Of a stretch of 39,207 bases of DNA, positions 15,060 through 23,173 are shown piece after piece. Within the stretch, counting starts at the first letter, position 1; the number at the start of each line of letters is the position of its first letter. A program made the translations under genes and the position numbers. Origin of the DNA: Nonomuraea zeae (GTDB taxonomy: Bacteria > Actinomycetota > Actinomycetes > Streptosporangiales > Streptosporangiaceae). The stretch is taken from contig NZ_VCKX01000096.1 in the NCBI RefSeq assembly GCF_005889725.1, positions 1 to 39,207 of the forward strand. Reading direction: 5' to 3'. The notes under the pieces are model-generated. The model saw only the letters and a list, made by a program, of their open reading frames with translations. It did not search any database and was not told where the DNA came from.

Positions 15060-16502
15060 ATGATCCCCCTGCTCAGTGTCGTGGTCCCGGTCTACAACGT
15101 GGAGCCGTACATCACCGAGTGCCTGAAGTCGCTGGCCGCCCAGACCCTGGAGGACATCGAGGTCATCCTCGTCGACGACGGCTCCGACGACGGCAGCCGG
15201 CGGGTGGCCGAGGACTTCGCCGCGCGCGACAACCGCTTCGTCCTGATCGGCCAGCGCAACATGGGGCCGGGTCCCGCGCGCAACGAGGGCATCCGGCAGG
15301 CCCGCGGCACCTATCTCGCCTTCGCGGACAGCGACGACGTCGTGCCGCCCGAGGCGTACGAGGTGCTCGTCACCAAGCTCGCCGAGACCGGGTCGGACCT
15401 CGCGTGCGGCGCGGTGGGGCGGCTCGTGGAAGGCGTGCTGGAGGAGTCGACGCTGCACGAGAAGGCGTTCAGACGGCCTGAGCTGTGCACGCACATCACC
15501 GACAAGCAGGTGCTCATCAGGGACCGCACGGTCTGGAACAAGGTCTACCGGCGCGACTTCTGGGAGCGCCACGGCCTGGAGTTCCCCGCGGGGATCTACG
15601 AGGACGTCCCCGTCGCCATGCAGGCGCACGTCCTGGCCACCAGCGTGGACATGGTCGGCGACGTCGTCTACCACTGGCGCAAACGCGAGTCGGGGGAGAC
15701 CTCGATCACGCAGCGCCGGGCCGAGCTGCCCAACCTCTACGAGCGGCTGGCGGCCATCCGCTCGGTCCGGGCCTTCCTCGACGAGCGGGCGCCCGAGCTG
15801 CTCGACGGCTTCGACGCGCTGGTGCTGGAGAAGGACATCCTGTTCCTGTTCCAGGCGCTGGAGAACAGCGACGAGACCGGGCCGCTGCTGGCCCTGGCCG
15901 ACGCCTGGGTGGGGGAGCTGGGCCCGAAGGTGCTGGCCACCGCGCCGTCGCTGCGCCGCCTGGAGCTGCACCTGCTCAGGCGCGGGCTGGTCGCGGAGCT
16001 GCGCAGGGTGCGGGACTTCCGGCGGGCGCACGCCGACGGCACGCGCATCGTGCCGCGCGGGCTGCGCACCACCAACTGGTACGGCGACTACCCCTTCTTC
16101 CGCGACCGCCGGCTCCGGATCCCCGACGAGGTGTTCGACGCCCGCGAGGAGCTCAAGCTGATCGCCAGGGTCGAGGCGTGCGAGTGGACCGGCACCGAGT
16201 TCCGCCTGCGCGGGCAGGTGTCGATGCACCGGGTGGAGCGCAGGATCGGCAAGGTCGGGCTGTGGCTCAGCGACGGCCGCCGCCGGGTGCCGCTGGAGGT
16301 GCGGCGCTCGGGCCGGTTCGGCGTGGTCGCGAACGTCGACCCGGCGCGGCTGGCGGGCGGCGGGCCGAGCTGGCGGCTCCAGGCGCGTGCCGAGACGCGC
16401 GGTCTGGTGCTGAAGGGGTGGTTCAGGGACGGTGACGCGAACTCCGCGTGGCGGTTTTCCGTGCCGGGTTGGTCAAGAACCGGCATGGACATCACCCAGT
16501 AG
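15060..16502 (+). CDS. family 2 glycosyltransferase (paralogue of the 7543 gene)
   Basis: This 480-residue GT-A enzyme opens with MIPLLSVVVPVYNVEPYI, has VDDGSDDGS (38-46), the metal-binding Asp90-Ser-Asp92 in LAFADSDD, and GIYEDVPVAM with the probable catalytic Glu-Asp pair. Residues about 355-470 form one beta-rich domain, homologous to the first accessory domain of the GT2 at 7543. AAGGAG lies nine bases before the ATG. It is the first gene of a plus-strand run followed by a CDP-alcohol phosphotransferase and a sulfotransferase. The acceptor and sugar are not predictable. The 154-base gap upstream is the divergent promoter region with pseH; I see no strong promoter there. Confidence 0.88.
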   Translation: MIPLLSVVVPVYNVEPYITECLKSLAAQTLEDIEVILVDDGSDDGSRRVAEDFAARDNRFVLIGQRNMGPGPARNEGIRQARGTYLAFADSDDVVPPEAYEVLVTKLAETGSDLACGAVGRLVEGVLEESTLHEKAFRRPELCTHITDKQVLIRDRTVWNKVYRRDFWERHGLEFPAGIYEDVPVAMQAHVLATSVDMVGDVVYHWRKRESGETSITQRRAELPNLYERLAAIRSVRAFLDERAPELLDGFDALVLEKDILFLFQALENSDETGPLLALADAWVGELGPKVLATAPSLRRLELHLLRRGLVAELRRVRDFRRAHADGTRIVPRGLRTTNWYGDYPFFRDRRLRIPDEVFDAREELKLIARVEACEWTGTEFRLRGQVSMHRVERRIGKVGLWLSDGRRRVPLEVRRSGRFGVVANVDPARLAGGGPSWRLQARAETRGLVLKGWFRDGDANSAWRFSVPGWSRTGMDITQ

Positions 16503-16550
16503 TTCCAGACAGTAATTGCTCGGGCGCGATACGTGTTCATGCTGGGATCC

Positions 16551-17369
16551 ATGAGGACCTATTCGCTCGAGGACGTCTACGAGACACGCAAGCGGAGAGA
16601 CTCCTGGTGGACCGTGTATTTCGTGGACCCGGTCGCCTGCCGGGTCGCCCTTCCCGTCGCCAACCACACCCGGCTGACGCCCAATGGGCTCACCGTGCTC
16701 TCGCTGGTCCTCGGCACGGTGTCAGCCGCCTGTTTCGCCACGAACCAGCTCGTAGCGGGCGCCTTGGTTTTCTATCTGAGCTTCATGATCGACTGCGTGG
16801 ACGGCAAAATCGCCAGGCTCAAGGGCACGGGGACGCCCTTCGGCCTGTGGCTGGACTACGTAGGGGACCGGATCAGGGTGGTCCTGTGCGCCGGGGGCCT
16901 GGCGTACGGGCAGTACGCCCTGACCGGAGATGTGCGCTACGTCGTTCTCGGCGCTGCGGTGGCCGTCCTGGACCTGTTCAGGTACGTCAACGCGCCGCAG
17001 ATGAAGCGCGTACGCGAGGCGGTCAGGGAGGAACGCCAGGAGCCCGAGGAGGAGCCGGAGCCGGAGCAGGAGGAGCCGCTGGAGCGGGTGCCGCAGGGGC
17101 GGACGCGGCCACGCAGCTTCCCCAGGCGGCTCAACCGGTTCCTGGCCAGGCACCGGGTCCGCTCGCACCTGATCAGCGGCATCGAGTTCCACGCCGCGGT
17201 GTTCGTGATCGCGCCCCTTGCGGGGGCATGGGCGCTGATCCCGCTCGCCGTGCTGTCCGGGGCGCTGCTGCTCGCCAACGAAGTCTTCCTTGTCTACCGG
17301 ATGTGGCTCTTCACGCGCAGGCACAGCGCAGCCTCCACCCAGGAGAGCAGAGAGCACGTTCTCGTCTAA
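16551..17369 (+). CDS. CDP-alcohol phosphatidyltransferase-family protein
   Basis: This 272-residue integral membrane enzyme has the full family motif: Asp81, Asp84-Gly85, Ala88-Arg89, Gly98, Asp102 and Asp106 (in IDCVDGKIARL and FGLWLDYVGDR). These enzymes move a phospho-alcohol from a CDP-alcohol to an acceptor, with two metal ions held by the aspartates. Hydrophobic segments lie around residues 48-78, 108-122, 130-150, and two near 215-255. An unusual acidic loop of Glu/Pro/Gln (about 163-185) sits between the transmembrane parts. I chose ATG 16551 because the family-like MRTYSLEDV begins there; GTG 16533 and ATG 16539 are possible. In this locus it could make the lipid anchor or linkage unit of the wall polymer rather than a bulk phospholipid. 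Confidence 0.85.
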   Translation: MRTYSLEDVYETRKRRDSWWTVYFVDPVACRVALPVANHTRLTPNGLTVLSLVLGTVSAACFATNQLVAGALVFYLSFMIDCVDGKIARLKGTGTPFGLWLDYVGDRIRVVLCAGGLAYGQYALTGDVRYVVLGAAVAVLDLFRYVNAPQMKRVREAVREERQEPEEEPEPEQEEPLERVPQGRTRPRSFPRRLNRFLARHRVRSHLISGIEFHAAVFVIAPLAGAWALIPLAVLSGALLLANEVFLVYRMWLFTRRHSAASTQESREHVLV

Positions 17370-17390
17370 TTTTTCGGGGGTTAGTACGAA

Positions 17391-18431
17391 ATGTCAGACC
17401 GGCCAGTCTTCGTCATCGGATGCCCGCGGTCCGGCACCACGATGCTCCAGCTCATGCTCCACTCGCACCCGCGCATGGCGGTGCCGCCGGAGACGCGCTT
17501 CCTCGTTCCCGCTTATTACCGGCGTCGCACGTGGGGCGACCTCCGGCTCGACTCCCGCCGCCGCGCCCTGGCGCAGTGGATCGCGACCGACCGCAGCACG
17601 AAGTTCCGCGAGCTCAAGATCGACAAGGACGAGTTCATCAAGGAGGCCGTGGAGGGCCCAGGCTCGCTGGGCTCCGTGATCGGCACGGCCTTCCGGATGT
17701 ACGCCGACCGCTTCGACAAGGCCCGCTGGGGGGACAAGCGGCCCAGCTACGTCAAGCAGGTGGACCTGCTGCTCAGGCTCTTCCCCGACGCCCAGTTCAT
17801 CCACCTCATCAGGGACGGCCGCGACTGCGTGGCCTCGCTGAAGGAGATGCCCTGGTACACGCTGGACTCCTTCCACGCCGTCTCCACCTGGGCCGAGGCC
17901 ATCGACGCGGGCGGCCGGCTCAAGCGGACGCTGCCCGAGGACACCTACTACGAGCTGCGCTACGAGGACCTCACCGACGACCCGATGACGGAGCTGAAGA
18001 AGCTCTGCCACTTCCTGGACGAGGACTTCTCGCCGTCGATGATCTCGCCGCGCGAGGCGGCCAGCGTCGCGGTGCCGCAGCACAAGGTCTGGCACAGCAA
18101 CACGCACCAGGAGGTCACCCGCAGCCGCGTGGGGAGCTGGGCGAACCGGCTGGACGACTGGGAGGTCGCCCTGTGCGAGCACATGCTCGGTGACCGCCTC
18201 GAATCCATGGGCTACGAGCTGAGCGGCGCGCCCAAGCCGGCCAAGGAGCACGTGACGGCCGCCCAGAAGACCATGCAGAAGCGCAAGGCCAGCCGGATGC
18301 GCAAGGGCATGCGCGACCGGCTGAACCGGCTGCGCGAGCCGAGCCCCGTCGCCGCCATGCTGACGACCGGCCAGCGGACGCTGGCGGGCGTGCCGCAGCA
18401 GCGCGCCGAGCTGACCGAGCCTGCCGTCTGA
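17391..18431 (+). CDS. PAPS-dependent sulfotransferase family protein
   Basis: This 346-residue protein has both PAPS-binding motifs of sulfotransferases: the 5'-phosphosulfate loop VIGCPRSGTTMLQ (Cys11 to Thr17) and the 3'-phosphate motif LIRDGRDCVAS (Arg141 to Ser149). LRYEDLTDDPMTELKKLCHFL is typical of the C-terminal part of the Stf family. A basic tail (about 280-320, rich in Lys and Arg) may bring it to the membrane or to an anionic polymer. It follows the CDP-alcohol phosphotransferase after 21 bases and is probably co-transcribed. The inferred role is sulfation of a hydroxyl on the surface glycan or its lipid carrier. GGGGG lies about 11 bases before the ATG, a rather long spacing. 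Confidence 0.88.
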   Translation: MSDRPVFVIGCPRSGTTMLQLMLHSHPRMAVPPETRFLVPAYYRRRTWGDLRLDSRRRALAQWIATDRSTKFRELKIDKDEFIKEAVEGPGSLGSVIGTAFRMYADRFDKARWGDKRPSYVKQVDLLLRLFPDAQFIHLIRDGRDCVASLKEMPWYTLDSFHAVSTWAEAIDAGGRLKRTLPEDTYYELRYEDLTDDPMTELKKLCHFLDEDFSPSMISPREAASVAVPQHKVWHSNTHQEVTRSRVGSWANRLDDWEVALCEHMLGDRLESMGYELSGAPKPAKEHVTAAQKTMQKRKASRMRKGMRDRLNRLREPSPVAAMLTTGQRTLAGVPQQRAELTEPAV

Positions 18432-18458
18432 GACCGGGCTCGCGTCCAGGGCGGGGGC

Positions 18459-19523
18459 TCAGCGCTCGATGTGGGCGAACATCGACTCCCACCGGTCCAG
18501 CACGTGGTCGAGGCGGAAGCCCTCGGCCCGTGCCCGGGCGTCGGCGCCGAGGCGCCGGCGCTCCTCCGGGGAGTCGATGAGCCCGGCCAGCCCGGCCGCG
18601 AACGCGGCCACGTCGCCGGGCGGCACCAGCAGCGACGCGGCCGAGCGCACGCCGCCCGACACGTCGAACGCCACCGACGGCACCCCGTGCGCGGCCGACT
18701 CCAGCAGCACGATGGGCAGGCCCTCGTGCTCGCTGGTCAGCGCCAGGATCGAGGCGCCGAGATACTCGCCGGGCATCCGCGCGGCCGGCACCAGCCCCCT
18801 GAAGACCACCCGGTCGCCGACGCCCTCCCCGGCGGCGTGCGCGCGCAGCCGCCCGTCCTCGGAGCCGTCGCCGATCAGGTGCAGCTCCCACGGCGGCGGC
18901 GCGCCGGAGCGGGCGAACGCGCTGATCAGCCGGTCGAACCGCTTGACCCCCTCCAGGCGGCCCACGCCGAGCACCCGGGGCGCCGTCAGCGCGGACATCT
19001 CCTCGGGCCAGACGGCCAGCGGGTTCGGCAGCGTCCAGGTGTTGGGCAGCAGCGCGTGCTCGGCGAACAGCCAAGCGTCGTCCCCGCTGAGGAAGACGGC
19101 CTGGTCGAGCTGGGGGTAGTGGCGCCTGATCGAGCCCAGGTGCCAGCAGTCGCGGGCGTGGTCGTACGAGCCGTGATACTGGCCGATCGGCCGGAAGCGG
19201 GCGGGCAGCAGCCCCGCCAGCCGGGTCACCACCGACGGCGAGGTCATGACCGCGTAGCCCGGCCCGATCGTCGCGAGCAGCTCCTTCAGCCGCCGGTCGG
19301 CCCGCCTCCTGGCCAGGCGCCCCCGCGACCCCACGGGCTTGCCGGCGATCACGTGGTGGTGGTAGAGCGGCCGGTCCACGTACCTGAACGGCGTGGCGGC
19401 CCGGTGCAGCCCCACGACGTGCACCTCGTGCCCGCGCTGCGCCAGCCCCTGGGCGAGGGTGTGGGTGACCTGCTGGACGCCGCCGAGCGTGTCGGCGTCC
19501 ATGCACGCGAAGACGACGCTCAC
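18459..19523 (-). CDS. family 4 glycosyltransferase
   Basis: This 354-residue GT-B retaining glycosyltransferase has an N-terminal acceptor domain starting VSVVFACMDADTLGGVQQVTHTLAQ and a C-terminal donor domain with VLGVGRLEGVKRFDRLISAF and the EX7E-type SEHEGLPIVLLESAAHG. The start is a GTG at 19523, overlapping the stop of the upstream GT2/TagF fusion gene by four bases (GTGA), so the two are coupled. It is convergent to the sulfotransferase gene with only 27 bases between. The donor sugar cannot be told from the sequence. Confidence 0.9.
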   Translation of the reverse strand: MSVVFACMDADTLGGVQQVTHTLAQGLAQRGHEVHVVGLHRAATPFRYVDRPLYHHHVIAGKPVGSRGRLARRRADRRLKELLATIGPGYAVMTSPSVVTRLAGLLPARFRPIGQYHGSYDHARDCWHLGSIRRHYPQLDQAVFLSGDDAWLFAEHALLPNTWTLPNPLAVWPEEMSALTAPRVLGVGRLEGVKRFDRLISAFARSGAPPPWELHLIGDGSEDGRLRAHAAGEGVGDRVVFRGLVPAARMPGEYLGASILALTSEHEGLPIVLLESAAHGVPSVAFDVSGGVRSAASLLVPPGDVAAFAAGLAGLIDSPEERRRLGADARARAEGFRLDHVLDRWESMFAHIER

Positions 19524-22153
19524 CGGGCCTCCTCGAAGAAGTCGCTCACGATCCGCGCCGCCGCGTCGCCGCGCTCGTCGGCGCACCACAGCTCGCGGAA
19601 GGCGGCGTACCGCCCGGCGAAGGCCGCGTGCACGGCGGGCAGGTCGCGCAGCGCGGCGATAAGGTCGGGGGTCGTCGAGACGCATGGTCCGGGCGCGATG
19701 GCCGGCAGGTCGTGATAGACGCCGCGCTCCGACAGCCGGTAGTCGTCCCAGTCGTCGATGAAGAACAGCATGGGCTTGCCCGTGAGCGCGTAGTCGCACA
19801 TCACCGATGAGTAGTCCGTCAGGAGCGCGTCCGAGGCCAGCATCAGGTCGTTGATCTCGGGATAGGACCCCGCCGAGCGCACGAAGTGCTTCAGGTGCTC
19901 GGGCGGGTGGTAGCGCTCGACCGGATGCGTGCGCAGGATGAGCACCCATTCGCCGGCCAGCTCCTCGGCCAGCAGCTCCAGGTCCGCCCTGACCGACTTG
20001 CCGCTGCCCTTGACCCGGTCCCGGTACGTGGGCGCGTAGAGCAGGATCTTCCGGTCGGGCGGGATCTCCAGCCGCTCGATCACCTCGGACCTGGCCGGCT
20101 CGGCCCTGACCAGCGCGTCGCAGCGAGGGGTTCCGCAGCGGTAGACCTTGCCCGCGTACCCGTTGGAGGGCAGGAACACCCGCGAGAACTCCGCGCTCGG
20201 CGACACCAGCGCGTCCCACCTGGCCACCGCCGCCCGCCACTGCGCCCGCGGCTTGTCGAAGTCCCCGCGCAGGTCGGGGGCGTCGAACCCGATCGACTTG
20301 ATGCCCTGACCGTGCCACGTCTGCAGGTAGCGGGTGCCCGCGGGCTTCGGGTAGTCCAGCGGGAACCCGTGGCTGTCGACCCAGATCCCCGCGCGGGCCA
20401 TCGTCCAGAGGTAGCGCCAGCTGCCCCGGCGGACCAGGCGCGCGTCCGAGGGGAAGTTCTTGCGGCCCTTGGCCACCGACCAGACCACGTCGATCCCCAG
20501 CGAGCGCCGCCGCAGCTCCTCGTAGATGGCCCGCGGGCTGCCGCTGTAGCCCTTGCCGACGTCGGACTCGAACAGCGCGAGGTTCCGCCGCCGGGGCAGC
20601 ACCCTGATCAGCACCTTGTAGGCCAGCAGCTTGTTCCGCGGCGTGTTGAACCGCTGCATCAGGTGCCGCTTGACCCGCCGCCACAGCGACTTCGGACTGG
20701 AGTCGGGGCGCACGCACAGGTACCCGGTGCAGCCCTCGGCCCGCACCGTGCAGTGCGGCAGCTCGATCGGCTTGAGGTGCGGATCGACGATCAGCCGGTC
20801 GGTCGTCGTGTGCCCGTCGGAGGTCCTGGTGAAGCCGATGCGCGGGTCGCACTTGCCCGAGGGGGTGCAGACGATCTCGCTGAGGTACCCGCCCTCACCG
20901 GACGGCTCGGGACGGATCGGGATCCGCGTCTTGCCGAGCTGCAGGAACGCCGTCCACTCCACCGGCAGTGCCCCGAACGGGTCGTAGGTCCGCACGGTCA
21001 TCCGCAGCCGCTCGCCGTCCGCGGCGATCTTCGCCACCTCGTGCCGCAGCCTGGAGGCGGTGAAGGGCAGCTCCGCCAGCCGTAGCCGGGTGATGTCCAT
21101 GCCGGGCGACGCCGTCGTGCCCCAGTACGTACGCCCGTCCACCCGTACGGCCGCCCGCGGCGCGGCCCTCGGCCCGGTCAGCGAGCCCGCGGCCACCCGC
21201 AGGTCCTCGATCCGGTCGTCGAGGATGAGCCGGCAGCACACCCGCTGCAGCGGGTCGATCTCCTCCAGCACCTCCGCCGGGATCTCCTCCAGGTAGGGCC
21301 GCACCAGCGCGGCGAACTCCTTGATCCACACCAGGTCCCTGGCCGGCAGCGGATTGAGATAGACCCGCAGGTCCTGGCGCAGGAACCGGAGCTGCCGGTG
21401 GGGGACCAGGTCCCCGGCCCCGTAGCCGCGCAGGATGTCGTCGCTGAGCCGGGCGGCGATGATCCGCTGCCGCACGTTCTCCAGGTCGTTGATGCTGAGC
21501 GAGATCGAGTCGTTGGACTCCGCGCGGTGCCAGTGGTAGACCACCCACGGCACGATCGCGAACCTGCGCGACACGGCGTACAGCTCGGTCGCGAAGACGT
21601 GGTCCTCGTAGTGGATGTCCTCGGGGAAGCGCAGCACGTGGTCGCGCAGCCAGGCGACGTTGTAGAGCTTGTTCGTGCTGAAGGAGTCGAGGAACAGCTC
21701 GGGCTCCTCCCTGATGCCCGCCACCACCCGCCGCCTGGCGAACAGCGAGGGATAGTACGGCCGCAGCCGCCCGCTCGACTCGTACAGCCGCGAGATCTGC
21801 CCCGACACGAAGTCGGCCCCGGTCCGCTCGATCTCGGCGAGCAGGCTCTTGCAGGCGTGCCTGGGCAGCTCGTCGTCGCTGTCCAGGAACATGACGTAGG
21901 GGGAGCGCGCGGCGTCCACGCCGTCGTTCCTGGGCGCGCCGCAGCCGCCGCTGTTGACCGGCCTGCGCAGGTAACGCACCCGCGGGTCGCGTACCGCGAG
22001 CCGGGCCGCCACCTCGGGCGTGTCGTCCGTGCTCGCGTCGTCCGCGATGATCACCTCGACGTCGCGCAGCGACTGACGGAGCACGGAACCGACGGCCCTG
22101 GGCAGGCGGCCCGCGTCGTTGTACGAGATCACGACAACGGTGCAGTCCGGCAT
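19520..22153 (-). CDS. GT2 - TagF-type CDP-glycerol glycerophosphotransferase fusion
   Basis: This 877-residue protein joins two polymerising activities. Residues 1-about 300 are a GT-A glycosyltransferase: CTVVVISYNDAGRLPRAV, IADDASTDDT (36-45), Asp91-Ser-Asp93, and IHYEDHVFATELY. The middle (about 330-510) is a beta-rich linker similar to the accessory domains of the two GT2s in this locus. Residues about 520-870 are the CDP-glycerol:glycerophosphate transferase domain, with YLQTWHGQGIKSIGFD, LLYAPTYRD, LILRTHPVE and ASDALLTDYSSVMCDY; the two histidines match the known catalytic pair in TagF. It can add both a sugar and a glycerol phosphate (or a related polyol phosphate) to a wall teichoic-type chain. 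The ATG has GGGGGGAC upstream, and the gene heads a two-gene operon. Confidence 0.92.
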   Translation of the reverse strand: MPDCTVVVISYNDAGRLPRAVGSVLRQSLRDVEVIIADDASTDDTPEVAARLAVRDPRVRYLRRPVNSGGCGAPRNDGVDAARSPYVMFLDSDDELPRHACKSLLAEIERTGADFVSGQISRLYESSGRLRPYYPSLFARRRVVAGIREEPELFLDSFSTNKLYNVAWLRDHVLRFPEDIHYEDHVFATELYAVSRRFAIVPWVVYHWHRAESNDSISLSINDLENVRQRIIAARLSDDILRGYGAGDLVPHRQLRFLRQDLRVYLNPLPARDLVWIKEFAALVRPYLEEIPAEVLEEIDPLQRVCCRLILDDRIEDLRVAAGSLTGPRAAPRAAVRVDGRTYWGTTASPGMDITRLRLAELPFTASRLRHEVAKIAADGERLRMTVRTYDPFGALPVEWTAFLQLGKTRIPIRPEPSGEGGYLSEIVCTPSGKCDPRIGFTRTSDGHTTTDRLIVDPHLKPIELPHCTVRAEGCTGYLCVRPDSSPKSLWRRVKRHLMQRFNTPRNKLLAYKVLIRVLPRRRNLALFESDVGKGYSGSPRAIYEELRRRSLGIDVVWSVAKGRKNFPSDARLVRRGSWRYLWTMARAGIWVDSHGFPLDYPKPAGTRYLQTWHGQGIKSIGFDAPDLRGDFDKPRAQWRAAVARWDALVSPSAEFSRVFLPSNGYAGKVYRCGTPRCDALVRAEPARSEVIERLEIPPDRKILLYAPTYRDRVKGSGKSVRADLELLAEELAGEWVLILRTHPVERYHPPEHLKHFVRSAGSYPEINDLMLASDALLTDYSSVMCDYALTGKPMLFFIDDWDDYRLSERGVYHDLPAIAPGPCVSTTPDLIAALRDLPAVHAAFAGRYAAFRELWCADERGDAAARIVSDFFEEAR

Positions 22154-22289
22154 GCCAAGTCCCCCCGCTGGTCAAATCACCTGCGGGAATGGCACTTCCC
22201 CGTGCTGCGGTGAAGTGTCCGTACTTGAATGAGTATTTGCCGAAAAGCGGTGTAGAAGCCGACAAATCACCCAGCGGGTGGCGGGCGGG

Positions 22290-23093
22290 TCAGCGGGTGA
22301 GCCGGCGGATCAGCCAGACGATGAACACGAGGGCCGCGACCGCCCCGGCGATGGGCACCAGCCGCTTCAGCAGCGGCTGCCCGGCGATCTCCAGCAGGTC
22401 GAGCGCCTCCTCGTCGGGGGTGCGCGAGGTGCGCATGGTGCCCGTCGGCCGGACGTCCTGCTCGGGCGCCGGCACCGCGCTCAGATGCCGCTCGTCCTGC
22501 GCGGGAGCAGCGTGGGCGGTGTCGTGGGCGGTGTCCAGGTCGTTGTCCTGGGCGCTGTCCTGGGCGCTGTCTTGGGTCGCGTCCTGAGTGGCGGCGATCT
22601 GGGGGGCGGCGTCCTGGGCCGGCGCGATCTGCTCGACGGTGGGCTCCGAGAGCAGCTCGGCCAGGTTGCCGGCGAACCTCTCGATGAGCTTCCCGCCGAC
22701 CTCGGCCATCACGCCCCGCCCGAACTGCGCGGGCCGCCCCGTCACGTTGAACGTGGTCTCCACGGTCACCGCCGTGGTGCTCTCGCCGCTCGGCGTCATC
22801 CGCGCCCGCACGGTGGCGGAGGCGGTGCCCGAGCCCCTGGCCTCCTTGCCCGAAGCCTGGATGGCGAGCGAGTAGGAGTCCTTGTCCACGTCCTCGAACC
22901 TGGCCGAGCCCTTGTAGGTCACCACGATCGGGCCGACCTTGACCTTCATCCTGCCGGTGAACTCGTCGCCTTCGAAGATGTCCAGCGTCGCCCCTGGCAG
23001 GCACGGCGCCACCCGTTCGACGTCGAGCAGCACGGCCCAGGCCTGCTCGACCGGAACGGGAACAGTGAACTCGTGCTCGAACCGCATCGCCAT
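22290..23093 (-). CDS. coxG: CoxG-family SRPBCC protein with C-terminal membrane anchor
   Basis: This 267-residue protein has an N-terminal CoxG (CO dehydrogenase subunit G) domain of the START/SRPBCC fold, about residues 1-150: MRFEHEFTVPVPVEQAWAVL, LPGATLDIFEGDEFTGRMKVKVG (split across the strand pair), and GRGVMAEVGGKLIERFAGNL. A disordered linker follows (about 160-235) with a short repeat of the type AxQD, then one transmembrane helix near the C-terminus (VPIAGAVAALVFIVWLI) and a basic end. In Oligotropha CoxG helps recruit the enzyme to the membrane; the helix here fits that role. ATG 23093 is chosen because AAGGAG is seven bases upstream. It is the last gene of the cox operon, 80 bases after coxM. 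Confidence 0.88.
   Translation of the reverse strand: MAMRFEHEFTVPVPVEQAWAVLLDVERVAPCLPGATLDIFEGDEFTGRMKVKVGPIVVTYKGSARFEDVDKDSYSLAIQASGKEARGSGTASATVRARMTPSGESTTAVTVETTFNVTGRPAQFGRGVMAEVGGKLIERFAGNLAELLSEPTVEQIAPAQDAAPQIAATQDATQDSAQDSAQDNDLDTAHDTAHAAPAQDERHLSAVPAPEQDVRPTGTMRTSRTPDEEALDLLEIAGQPLLKRLVPIAGAVAALVFIVWLIRRLTR
22512..22592. repeat. 12-base tandem repeats inside coxG
   Basis: GTGGGCGGTGTC occurs twice in tandem (22512-22535). After a nine-base gap, GTCCTGGGCGCT occurs twice exactly (22545-22568), followed by two degenerate copies (22569-22592). All units are 12 bases, so changes in copy number keep the frame and only lengthen or shorten the disordered linker (repeats of Ala-x-Gln-Asp and Thr-Ala-His-Asp). 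Confidence 0.85.
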
Positions 23094-23134
23094 CGATCCG
23101 CTCCTTCTCCCGGTGGTTGCGACACTACGTCGGA

Positions 23135-23165
23135 GCGGGGGCGCCCCGGAAGAGGACGCCCCCGC
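23135..23165. terminator. GC hairpin between coxM and coxG
   Basis: GCGGGGGCG (23135-23143) pairs perfectly with CGCCCCCGC (23157-23165) around a 13-base loop, in the 80-base gap between the coxM stop and the coxG start. No T-run follows on the minus strand, so it may be an attenuator or an RNA-stability element that lowers coxG expression rather than a full terminator. Confidence 0.5.
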
Positions 23166-23173
23166 CGAACCGG

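Noticed and set aside
22154..22289. Direct repeat and promoter before the GT2/TagF fusion gene
   Set aside because: CAAATCACCTGCGGG and CAAATCACCCAGCGGG are similar but imperfect, and several possible boxes are present without a clear pair, so neither is listed as a feature.
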